Source: Acidobacteriota bacterium
GTDB lineage: Bacteria; Acidobacteriota; Blastocatellia; Pyrinomonadales; Pyrinomonadaceae
Direction: 5' to 3'
Assembly: GCA_020199975.1 (NCBI GenBank)
Contig: JAIVJP010000058.1
Coordinates: 1 to 12,097 of the forward strand
DNA length: 12,097 nucleotides
Shown: positions 1 through 6,287 of the stretch, in pieces
Layout: every line of letters starts with the position of its first letter
Position numbering within the stretch: the first letter of the stretch is position 1
Notes under the pieces: generated by a model
Databases searched by the model: none
What the model was told of the DNA's origin: nothing
What the model saw: only the letters and a program-made list of their open reading frames with translations
Translations under genes and position numbers: made by a program

Positions 1-244
1 GGATCGGTAGGGGCCTACTTGCAGATTTCTTTTGTGCTTCGAGTGCTGTAAACGATCCACGAAGCTGCATGGACCAACACTAAACTTGTTAGTGTCGCTT
101 CCTGCGTTTTCGTGGATTGTGTTTGGCCCTACGGTTGGCCGTTTGAGAGCCGCGCTCCTCGAAACAGGCCCCTACCCCGGATTGTTCTTTGTGCCTTCTT
201 CCTCCCTTTATGTCTTCGTGGCTTTATGGTGAAATCTTCTCATA
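1..244. other. Intergenic region with nested inverted repeats
   Basis: No reading frame here looks coding. The stretch holds several concentric inverted repeats: 6-16 with 166-176 (11 of 11 complementary), 38-43 with 158-163 (6 bp), 50-54 with 140-144 (5 bp), 55-63 with 109-117 (9 bp) and 77-82 with 90-95 (6 bp around a 7-nt loop). Together they could fold into one long interrupted stem. The tail, about 184-240, is T-rich with recurring TTTGTG/TTCGTGG words and ends in GGTGAAATCTTCT. That resembles word repeats I have seen before genes in several environmental phyla, but this is recollection only. The left edge of the outer arm sits 5 bases from the window start, so the element may extend further left. 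Confidence 0.45.
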
Positions 245-952
245 ATGCGCGTTATCCAATCGCAGAAGCAACGATTTGCTCAACTGGTATCTGAGGCCGC
301 AAGCTGCACGCGTTGCCTGGCAATGAGCGATCGAATCGCAGTGTTTAGCGCACTCAATGGCCCTCTGGCAGCCCGCGTAGTGTTTATCGGTGAAGCCCCG
401 GGGCGTAAAGGCGCAGATCGCACTCATGTGCCTTTTTCAGGCGATCAGTCAGGAAAGAACTTTGATCGGTTCATAGCCTCGATCGGCTTAGCACGCGGAA
501 ACATATTCATCACCAGTGCTGCTCTCTGTAATCCTCGTACGGACTTGGGCGCAAATCGCAAACCGACGAAAGGCGAAGTGGCAAACTGTTCCCAGTTTTT
601 GCGCCGAGCAATTGAGATTATTGATCCTGAAGTAGTGGTAACGCTCGGCTCGGTTGCACTCGAGGCGCTAAAGAACATTAAATGGCATGAATTGAATCTT
701 AAAGAATCATCCGGGAAGATCCATGATTGGGACGGCCGGTTGCTGGTGCCGATTTACCATCCAAGTCCCCAGGTTCTGGCCTCGCATCGGCGCGAAGCGG
801 CGCAGTTGCAGGACTACCAAGTTGTGGCTCAAGCTATCGAGCAAGCAGGGTTTGGAGTGAACGTTCGCGCCTCTGCCGCTTTCGGCGCGCAAGGACTTCG
901 CGTTTCTGAAATCGACACCCCTTCGTCTTCACGACTGCAAAAAACGCAATGA
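245..952 (+). CDS. Uracil-DNA glycosylase, iron-sulfur (family 4-like)
   Basis: This is a 235-residue DNA repair enzyme expected to remove uracil from DNA at the start of base excision repair. Motif A is GEAPG at residues 49-53, followed by a PFSG segment (63-66) for the uracil pocket. Motif B is HPSPQ at 172-176. Four cysteines at 21, 24, 95 and 115 match the C-x2-C ... C-xn-C arrangement that binds a 4Fe-4S cluster in family 4/5 enzymes. The last spacing (19 residues) is a little longer than the roughly 14-17 I expect for family 4. The glutamate of GEAPG favours family 4 over family 5, whose motif usually lacks an acidic residue there. About 35 C-terminal residues look disordered. The ATG at 245 has only a weak GGTGA 12 nt upstream. 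The gene overlaps the next one by ATGA, which suggests translational coupling. Confidence 0.88.
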   Translation: MRVIQSQKQRFAQLVSEAASCTRCLAMSDRIAVFSALNGPLAARVVFIGEAPGRKGADRTHVPFSGDQSGKNFDRFIASIGLARGNIFITSAALCNPRTDLGANRKPTKGEVANCSQFLRRAIEIIDPEVVVTLGSVALEALKNIKWHELNLKESSGKIHDWDGRLLVPIYHPSPQVLASHRREAAQLQDYQVVAQAIEQAGFGVNVRASAAFGAQGLRVSEIDTPSSSRLQKTQ

Positions 953-2064
953 GCGAAGTTGTAGAACAAATCGCAATTCATCAGTCGCCACTCCACGAGA
1001 CTCATTTACGTCTTGGTGCCGAGATGAAAGAATGCGATGGATGGCAGGTGCCGGCTTCTTACGGTGATGAATTATTTGAGTATGCGGCTGTTCGTGAAAG
1101 AGGCGCCGGTGTTATCGATCTCTCGCCACGCGGTCGCTTCCAGGTGCGCGGTGCGGAGGCCGTACAGTTTCTCAATGGCCTGATCACGAACGACATGAAA
1201 ACGCTGGCGGAGAACCAGTGGATGCCGGCCGTCTTCCCAAACGTGCAGGGCCGCTTGCTTGCATACGTGCGCGTCGTTCGGATCAGTGACGGATTCCTGA
1301 TTGATACGGAAGGCGCGACGCATGAAACCGTTCTGAAGACCATTCAACGTTTCACGTTTGCTGGCGACTTTCAGGTGACCGACCTGACCAAACAGACGGC
1401 GCTGCTATCTGTGCAGGGGAAGCAAGCCACCGGAATCGTGGGATCCGTTCTCGGTGAGACTTCATTGGGATTATCCAGGAACGGAGTCGTGGAGATTGAA
1501 TGGGAGCAAAACAGCCTGGCAGTCTTGCGCGCCACCCACACCGCCGAAGACGGCTTTGACATTGTCGTCAGCGCAGAAAAGGCAACTCCCTTGTGGGACA
1601 CTTTCGTGCACGCGGGGGCACGGCCCGTTGGCTACGAGGCATTGGACAGGCTTAGGATCGAAGCGGGCGTGCCACGCTATAGGATCGATATAGATGAAAC
1701 AAACGTCGTGACAGAAACTGGTCTGGACGAAGCTGTGAGTTTTACAAAGGGGTGCTACATCGGTCAGGAGATCATCGCGCGCATCAAGTATCGTGGTCAC
1801 GTCGCCAAGAAACTCGTTGGTGTATTTTTCGATCGGGCGATGAAGATCGACAAGGATGCAAAAATCAAATCGGCTGACGACAAGGAAATTGGACGAATAA
1901 CCTCCAACACCTTGTCGCCACATCTCGGCTGCCCTATTGCATTGGGTTACGTTAAGTATGACTACCTAGCGCCCTACACGGAGTTGAGAGTTACTTCATC
2001 GCATGGGGATCTCCATGCAAGAGTTGCCGAACTCCCATTCGTGCGGGGAAGCGCCCTTCAATAA
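949..2064 (+). CDS. ygfZ: YgfZ/GcvT-family folate-binding protein
   Basis: This is a 371-residue protein of the tetrahydrofolate-binding aminomethyltransferase fold. The signature K-G-C-Y-x-G-Q-E is at residues 267-274, with the conserved cysteine at 269. This motif marks the YgfZ/IBA57 group, which supports maturation or repair of certain Fe-S enzymes using folate, and separates it from true glycine-cleavage T proteins (about the same length but without KGCYxGQE). The N-terminal GcvT-like domain (about 15-255) carries the LITND segment at 78-82, and a C-terminal barrel segment ends in LGYVKYDY. The start overlaps the stop of the uracil-DNA glycosylase (ATGA, 949-952). Pairing an Fe-S glycosylase with an Fe-S maturation helper is functionally sensible, but that link is inference. 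No lesion is visible. Confidence 0.9.
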   Translation: MSEVVEQIAIHQSPLHETHLRLGAEMKECDGWQVPASYGDELFEYAAVRERGAGVIDLSPRGRFQVRGAEAVQFLNGLITNDMKTLAENQWMPAVFPNVQGRLLAYVRVVRISDGFLIDTEGATHETVLKTIQRFTFAGDFQVTDLTKQTALLSVQGKQATGIVGSVLGETSLGLSRNGVVEIEWEQNSLAVLRATHTAEDGFDIVVSAEKATPLWDTFVHAGARPVGYEALDRLRIEAGVPRYRIDIDETNVVTETGLDEAVSFTKGCYIGQEIIARIKYRGHVAKKLVGVFFDRAMKIDKDAKIKSADDKEIGRITSNTLSPHLGCPIALGYVKYDYLAPYTELRVTSSHGDLHARVAELPFVRGSALQ

Positions 2065-2083
2065 GGATGGTTTAGTGCTCCGA

Positions 2084-2191
2084 TACAGAACCGCGCGCGA
2101 TAGCGACCGGATCCAAGCACTCAATGACCAGTAAAAGCTCAATTAAGATGAATTGAGTTTGTGATCGGGTCGAACCGCTCGCGGTTCCGTA
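2084..2191. repeat. REP-like imperfect palindrome enclosing a small hairpin
   Basis: Two GC-rich arms, 2088-2113 and 2163-2187, are reverse complements at about 21 of 25 aligned positions. The match extends outward by three more pairs (2084-2086 with 2189-2191). Between them lies a separate AT-rich hairpin: 2135-2144 pairs with 2151-2160 around a 6-nt loop, with 9 Watson-Crick pairs and one G-U pair. The right arm also contains its own short dyad, GAACCGC/GCGGTTC (2172-2187). The layout (two inverted copies of a GC-rich unit flanking a spacer hairpin) is that of bacterial REP/BIME or MITE elements. No transposase is nearby. The inner hairpin is followed by only three T and could be a weak terminator for the preceding gene. 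Confidence 0.6.
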
Positions 2192-2220
2192 GTGAGCGAC
2201 GCGAGCCTGCGCTGAAAGTC

Positions 2221-2266
2221 GGGCGTATCCGCGACCGCACAGGGAGCGGCAAGCCGTGATACACCC
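2221..2266. repeat. Second GC-rich hairpin, possible diverged REP unit
   Basis: The sequence at 2221-2229 pairs with 2258-2266 at 8 of 9 positions, and an inner stem CCGC/GCGG (2235-2238 with 2246-2249) closes a 7-nt loop. The unit CCGCGACCGCACAGGGAGCGG-like core resembles the left arm at 2091-2110 at roughly two thirds of positions, so it may be a third diverged copy of the same repeat. It ends 20 bases before the start codon of the small gene at 2286 and overlaps what should be that gene's leader. Confidence 0.4.
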
Positions 2267-2285
2267 ATCTCGTGGAGTTGATTGA

Positions 2286-2573
2286 ATGGCCGGTGAAGCA
2301 GATCAGTTGACGCCGCATGATGCGAAGGTGTCCGACCTTGATTACGAACAGGCGCGTCTGGCGTATTCGATCATCCAGTCACTGCTCGAGCACACCCGCG
2401 TGGTCAGCGATCTAATTGCGGTGATGGCGCAGGCATTGGACGAAAACACGCAACGAGCATTGACCCAGACGCCAGTCTGGACTGCATACCTCGACAGCCG
2501 TCGCGACCTCGCTCACACGCGCGCTGGCGTTGAGAAATTTGCCGAGGTAATGAAGCAGCTAAGCGAACATTAA
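2286..2573 (+). CDS. Small acidic helical protein of unknown function
   Basis: This is a 95-residue protein that I do not recognise. It is acidic, has no cysteine, no signal peptide and no membrane segment, and looks almost wholly alpha-helical. Residues 17-52 form a likely amphipathic helix (YEQARLAYSIIQSLLEH and on to VMAQAL), and there is a second helical stretch at 65-95. The start is supported by GGAG at 2274-2277, eight bases before ATG. It lies between a palindromic repeat cluster and a fatty/branched-chain acid block, so context gives no role. A competing frame on the other strand (2404-2670) is arginine- and cysteine-rich and looks like a shadow. Confidence 0.6.
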   Translation: MAGEADQLTPHDAKVSDLDYEQARLAYSIIQSLLEHTRVVSDLIAVMAQALDENTQRALTQTPVWTAYLDSRRDLAHTRAGVEKFAEVMKQLSEH

Positions 2574-2874
2574 AGACCCACCTCGCGATAAATCCGATTA
2601 GTTGACGTGCGCCTTTACCATAATTTTCGCCCGCACAAAAACTCCGCCGGGCGCAGCGGCGCAAAACCAATTAACAAAATGCAGACGCCATTTTCGATAT
2701 CATCCTGAGTCATCTGCGGAAAGGACTGCAGATTCTGCGGATTAGGCTCCCCGCCTTTTGCCTTTAACTTTTCCGTTGACTATGATGCTAGACGTTCAAG
2801 TAAAAAATAATCATCCCGGAACGATTCCAAGTAAGGTGCGGGCGGACCATCGGGCTCGGGTGCTAGAGGTGAAG
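2574..2874. other. Intergenic leader of the acyl-CoA dehydrogenase block
   Basis: No gene is supported in these 301 bases. The dehydrogenase frame stays open back to a TTG at 2758, but that extension (39 residues rich in K, R, P and N) is not conserved-looking, and a better start exists at 2875. A TTGACG hexamer lies at 2602-2607, but the nearest AT-rich -10-like word (TAATTT, 2621-2626) is only 13 bases away, so I do not call a promoter. I see no terminator. Confidence 0.4.
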
Positions 2875-4059
2875 ATGAGTCAAAGTCAACCAGCAGTTGA
2901 GCAGAAGTCCGGGTTTCCTCTGACAACGCTCTCGGAAGACGAACAGATGTTTCGCGCAAGTGTGCGCGAGTTTGCCGAAGGCGAACTGCGTCCGCGCGTC
3001 GAAGAGATGGACGAGCACGCGAAATTCGACCCCAACCTGAGCCAACAATGTTTCGACCTGGGGTTGATGGGCATTGAAACGCCGGAAGAGTTTGGTGGCG
3101 CCGGAGCTTCTTTCTTCACCGCTATCCTGGCGGTCGAAGAGCTTTCGAGAGTTGATGCCTCAGTGGGCGTTTTTGTTGATGTCCAGAACACGCTGGTCAA
3201 TAACGCCGTAATTCGCTGGGGCAATGCAGAACAAAAGAAGGAGTATCTACCGCAGCTTGCAAGTGAACGGGTGGGAGCTTATGCGCTGAGCGAGGCCGGC
3301 TCAGGCTCAGATGCTTTTGCCATGCAAACGCGCGCCGTGGACAAAGGTGACCACTACCAAATCAATGGACAGAAGCTCTGGATCACAAACGGGAACGAGG
3401 CCGAGATCTTTGTTCTGTTCGCCAACGCTAATCCGGAAGCCGGTTATCGAGGGATCACGGCATTCATCGTCGAGCGAAGCTTCGATGGTTTTTCAGTGGG
3501 CAAGAAAGAAAACAAGTTGGGGATTCGCGCCTCTTCAACTACCGAATTGATTCTGGAAGATTGCCGGGTGCCCAAAGAGAACGTGCTTGGTGAAGTGGGC
3601 AAAGGCTACAAAGTTTCCATTGAAACGTTGAACGAGGGGCGCATAGGAATCGGTGCCCAAATGATAGGTATTGCGCGCGGCGCGCTGGAGGCAGCCCTCG
3701 CTTACACGGCGGAGAGGCAGCAATTCGGAAAGCCGATTAATCAGTTTCAAGGCGTTCAGTTTCAACTGGCCGAAATGGCCACCCAACTGGAGGCCGCGCG
3801 TTTGATGGTCTATAACGCGGCGCGGATGAAGGATGCGGGAATGAACTTCGTGAAGGAAGCGGCGATGGCCAAACTCTATTCCTCGCGCGCGGCGGAGAAA
3901 ATTAGTTCACTCGCCATCGAGCTCTATGGGGGATATGGCTTTGTGAAGGATTATCCGGTGGAGAAGTTCTGGCGGGATTCCAAGATTGGCGCGATTTACG
4001 AAGGAACCTCCAACATGCAGTTGCAGACGATCGCCAAGCTGATTATAGGAAGCAAGTAA
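2875..4059 (+). CDS. Acyl-CoA dehydrogenase, short/branched-chain type
   Basis: This 394-residue FAD flavoprotein oxidises acyl-CoA to trans-2-enoyl-CoA and passes electrons to electron-transfer flavoprotein. Both family signatures are present: SEAGSGSD at residues 139-146, and GGYGFVKDYPVEKFWRDSK at 352-370. The catalytic base is the glutamate of YEGTS at 375-379. The N-terminal helical domain covers about 20-130, the beta domain 131-240 and the C-terminal helical domain 241-394. Length is normal. I chose the ATG at 2875 because GAGG at 2866-2869 lies five bases before it and because it gives the usual family length. The upstream TTG at 2758 would add 39 atypical residues. The branched-chain oxoacid dehydrogenase E1 downstream points to isobutyryl/2-methylbutyryl/isovaleryl-CoA substrates, but sequence alone does not fix the chain type. 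Confidence 0.92.
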   Translation: MSQSQPAVEQKSGFPLTTLSEDEQMFRASVREFAEGELRPRVEEMDEHAKFDPNLSQQCFDLGLMGIETPEEFGGAGASFFTAILAVEELSRVDASVGVFVDVQNTLVNNAVIRWGNAEQKKEYLPQLASERVGAYALSEAGSGSDAFAMQTRAVDKGDHYQINGQKLWITNGNEAEIFVLFANANPEAGYRGITAFIVERSFDGFSVGKKENKLGIRASSTTELILEDCRVPKENVLGEVGKGYKVSIETLNEGRIGIGAQMIGIARGALEAALAYTAERQQFGKPINQFQGVQFQLAEMATQLEAARLMVYNAARMKDAGMNFVKEAAMAKLYSSRAAEKISSLAIELYGGYGFVKDYPVEKFWRDSKIGAIYEGTSNMQLQTIAKLIIGSK

Positions 4060-4076
4060 AGAGGTTATCTTCTAGA

Positions 4077-4406
4077 ATGTCATCATCGAGAATCGAAATC
4101 TTCAAACAGATCCTGGAAACTGATCCTGGCAATGGCAATGTGCTTTTCGGTCTGGCGAAAGAGTATGAGAAGGCGGGATTGAATCAGGAATTGGTGGAAA
4201 CCTTAAACCAGTATCTTGAGGGTTCCGACGACGAGGGCAACGCCTACGGGATGTTGGGATCCGCTTACGAGAAAATTGGCGACCGGCTAAATGCCCGCAA
4301 AGCTTATGAGCGCGGCGTTGCGGCTGCTTTGTCTCACGGTCATCCTTCAATGGCCGAAGAATACCGGATGACTCTGGCAAGTGAATATGAAGGCGAAACG
4401 AGATGA
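4077..4406 (+). CDS. Small tetratricopeptide-repeat protein
   Basis: This is a 109-residue soluble protein made of TPR-type helical pairs. One runs over about 21-50 (NVLFGLAKEYEKAG, then a second helix). A better one covers 55-86, with the usual G-A-Y-G and A-Y-E-R-G positions in GSAYEKIGDRLNARKAYERG. It should act as a protein-binding adaptor, partner unknown. It starts 17 bases after the acyl-CoA dehydrogenase, with GAGG at 4061-4064 unusually far (12 nt) from the ATG, so co-transcription is likely. Its stop codon overlaps a further ATG (ATGA, 4403-4406) that begins a chain of tiny overlapping frames leading to the E1 gene. Confidence 0.8.
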   Translation: MSSSRIEIFKQILETDPGNGNVLFGLAKEYEKAGLNQELVETLNQYLEGSDDEGNAYGMLGSAYEKIGDRLNARKAYERGVAAALSHGHPSMAEEYRMTLASEYEGETR

Positions 4407-4492
4407 GCATGAAGCTCGCATGAGTCGTTGATGAAACCGGTGCAAGTATGAAACCTGACACGAAAGTACTAAAGCTTGTGAGAAAAACCTGA
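4403..4492 (+). other. Chain of overlapping mini-ORFs ahead of the E1 gene
   Basis: Four tiny frames link head to tail through overlapping stop/start codons. ATG 4403 (6 codons) stops at 4421-4423 and overlaps ATG 4420 (3 codons). That frame stops at 4429-4431 and overlaps ATG 4431 (6 codons), which stops at 4449-4451 and overlaps ATG 4448 (14 codons). The last stops at 4490-4492 and overlaps CTG 4489, which is in frame with the E1 gene. The first ATG itself overlaps the TPR stop. Two partial direct repeats beginning ATGAAACC (4431 and 4448) are visible. This could be a translational re-initiation relay, or the debris of a damaged gene start. Confidence 0.4.
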
Positions 4493-4614
4493 GACAAACC
4501 GCCAGTTCAGGGGAGTCGCGTTCCATCTCCGCAATCGCAACCGCACCCGACGCGGCCTCTCAAGGTCCCGTCACAAAAGGTCGACGCGAACACCACGGAC
4601 TTAGCCGTGAGCAG
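4489..4614 (+). other. Upstream coding extension of E1 lacking a standard start
   Basis: The E1 reading frame is open from 4459. The part just before ATG 4615 encodes GRREHHGLSREQ, which matches the usual start of the first conserved E1 alpha helix. It is preceded by a Ser/Ala/Thr-rich tail. Between the stop at 4456-4458 and ATG 4615 there is no in-frame ATG, GTG or TTG. The only near-cognate codon is CTG at 4489. Either translation begins at CTG by coupling, or a frameshift separates this frame from ATG 4448 (a shift of -1 near the A5 run at 4483-4487 would join them), or the protein really starts at 4615 and loses a few helix residues. Confidence 0.5.
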
Positions 4615-6072
4615 ATGCTCTCGATCTATCGCACGATGTATCTGTCACGCAAAATTGACGACAAAGAGATTCAGCTCAAGGGTCAGAACAAGATCTTTTT
4701 CCAGATCAGCGGTGCAGGACACGAAGCCGTCCTGGTCGCCGCGGGAACGGTCCTTAAACCCGGCTATGACTGGTTCTATCCCTATTACCGTGATCGGGCG
4801 CTTTGTTTGCAGCTCGGCATGACGCCACTGGAACAACTGCTTTCAGCTGTCGGCGCCGAGAAAGATCCAAACTCACACGGCCGCCAGATGCCATCACACT
4901 GGGGCCACAAAAAGCTCAACATCGTTTCGCAGTCATCACCCACGGGCACACAACTGCTGCAAGCGGTCGGCTGCGCGGAAGCCGGCTACCGCGTCAAGCT
5001 GATCAAGGAACTGAAGAACCGAGTCCAAGACTTTCATGCGGATGAAGTGGCGTATGTGTCACTCGGCGACGGCACGAGCAGCGAAGGCGAGTGCTGGGAA
5101 GCATTGAACAGTGCCTGTAATCTGAAACTGCCGGTGCTGTTTTTGCTGGAAGACAACGGTTACGCGATCAGTGTCCCGGTGGAAGTGCAAACGCCGGGTG
5201 GTGACGTTTCCAAGCTCCTGGAAAACTTTCCCAATCTCCATATTGAGAGATGCGACGGGACTGACTTGCTTGAGTCGTATGCGGCAATTCAACGTGCGGT
5301 GCAGCATTGCCGCGAAGGCAAGGGACCGGCGCTGGTCCATGCAAAGGTAATCCGTCCCTATTCTCACTCACTTTCAGACGACGAACGGTTGTATCGCCCC
5401 GACGAAGAGCGCACGGCGGATTCGGAGCGCGATCCAGTCAAACGTTTTGGCGGGTTCCTGATAGAGGAAGGCATTACCAGCCAGGATGATTTGCAGCGGA
5501 TCAAGGACGGGGTAGACCTGGTCTATCCTTCAAATGCGCTGGACGCCAATGGTCTGTTGCGCACCGCGATTCGTTGCGACGATCCCGTCCTGTTTCTCGA
5601 GCACAAGCATCTTTACCGGCAGACGTACAACAAGTCGCAGTACCCACCCGACGATTTCATGATCCCGTTCGGGAAAGCGAAGATAGTGCGTGAGGGAACA
5701 CATATGTCGATCATCGCCTATGGCGCGCTCGTGCAACGCTCGGTGGTGGCGGCCAAACAGGCCGAGCAGCAGGGAATCAGTGTGGAGGTCATTGATCTCC
5801 GTTCACTCTCTCCTTACGACTGGAATGCGATCGTGGCCTCCGTGAAGAAGACCAACAAGGTATTGGTCGCTCACGAAGACTCCCTATCTTTTGGCTACGG
5901 CGCGGAGATCGCCGCGCGGATTGCCGGCGAACTCTTCGAATATCTCGATGCCCCCGTACATCGCGTCGCCGCACTCGATACCTTCGTAGCTTATGCCCCT
6001 CAACTTGAAGATGTGATCCTGCCGCAGGCGGCGGACGTGGCGAAGGCAATTCAAGAACTCTATAGCTATTGA
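4615..6072 (+). CDS. Fused branched-chain 2-oxoacid dehydrogenase E1, internally deleted
   Basis: E1 is the thiamine-diphosphate decarboxylase of the branched-chain 2-oxoacid dehydrogenase complex. Residues 1-300 are the alpha part. The ThDP/magnesium motif runs from GDG (151-153) to EDN (179-181), and the conserved regulatory loop HSLSDDERLYR is at 251-261. Residues 301-485 are the end of the beta part: LVYPSNALDANGLL (302-315), then the transketolase C-terminal domain to 480. The whole N-terminal pyrimidine-binding domain of beta, normally about 170-200 residues with the catalytic glutamate (Glu76 in human beta numbering), is missing. V300 joins D301 in frame near nucleotide 5514. Fused E1 proteins are usually about 650-750 residues; this one is 485 (527 from CTG 4489). 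As written, the protein should be inactive. ATG 4615 is the first standard start, though conserved sequence begins upstream. Confidence 0.88.
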   Translation: MLSIYRTMYLSRKIDDKEIQLKGQNKIFFQISGAGHEAVLVAAGTVLKPGYDWFYPYYRDRALCLQLGMTPLEQLLSAVGAEKDPNSHGRQMPSHWGHKKLNIVSQSSPTGTQLLQAVGCAEAGYRVKLIKELKNRVQDFHADEVAYVSLGDGTSSEGECWEALNSACNLKLPVLFLLEDNGYAISVPVEVQTPGGDVSKLLENFPNLHIERCDGTDLLESYAAIQRAVQHCREGKGPALVHAKVIRPYSHSLSDDERLYRPDEERTADSERDPVKRFGGFLIEEGITSQDDLQRIKDGVDLVYPSNALDANGLLRTAIRCDDPVLFLEHKHLYRQTYNKSQYPPDDFMIPFGKAKIVREGTHMSIIAYGALVQRSVVAAKQAEQQGISVEVIDLRSLSPYDWNAIVASVKKTNKVLVAHEDSLSFGYGAEIAARIAGELFEYLDAPVHRVAALDTFVAYAPQLEDVILPQAADVAKAIQELYSY

Positions 6073-6287
6073 ATTCTCGCGTTCGCCACAGTTTGGTGTC
6101 GTTTTAGTAACCTTTCCGCAATATTAGACGAATGTAATCATTTGGATAGGAATTGGCATTGATATCGGCATCCTATCGTGTCATTTACCCCGTAAACTTT
6201 ACCTGGTCACCCCCTGCAGACACTTCAGACCTGTACTAGGGTCTAATAATCGCGATTAGTTTAGTTAGTTAAAAAGGAGCAATTCGC
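6073..6287. other. Intergenic leader of the secreted protein
   Basis: No gene is present. A 7-bp inverted repeat GATAGGA/TCCTATC (6145-6151 with 6171-6177, loop 19 nt) could be an operator; it lacks a T tract, so it is unlikely to be a terminator. An AT-rich TAATAAT at 6244-6250 could serve as a -10 element, but I find no good -35 at the right distance. A strong ribosome binding site AAGGAG lies at 6274-6279. Confidence 0.35.
6274..6279 (+). promoter_or_regulatory. Strong Shine-Dalgarno of the secreted protein gene
   Basis: AAGGAG lies eight bases before ATG 6288. It is the best ribosome binding site in the window and fixes the start of the signal peptide. Confidence 0.75.

Noticed and set aside
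2602..2626. TTGACG / TAATTT as a promoter
   Set aside because: Only 13 bases separate the hexamers, too short for a sigma-70 promoter.
2404..2670. Minus-strand 88-residue frame opposite the small gene at 2286
   Set aside because: It is rich in Arg, Cys and Met in a way typical of antisense shadows. The plus-strand frame has a ribosome binding site and balanced composition.
2758..2874. N-terminal extension of the acyl-CoA dehydrogenase from TTG 2758
   Set aside because: The added 39 residues look non-coding, family length is already met from ATG 2875, and GAGG precedes ATG 2875 at five bases.
5789..6049. Minus-strand frame opposite the end of E1
   Set aside because: It is arginine/serine/proline-rich and antisense to the conserved transketolase C-terminal domain, so it is a shadow.
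4615..6072. A complete pyruvate or branched-chain E1 alpha alone
   Set aside because: Residues 302-485 clearly match the end of E1 beta, not an alpha tail, so a fusion with an internal deletion fits better.
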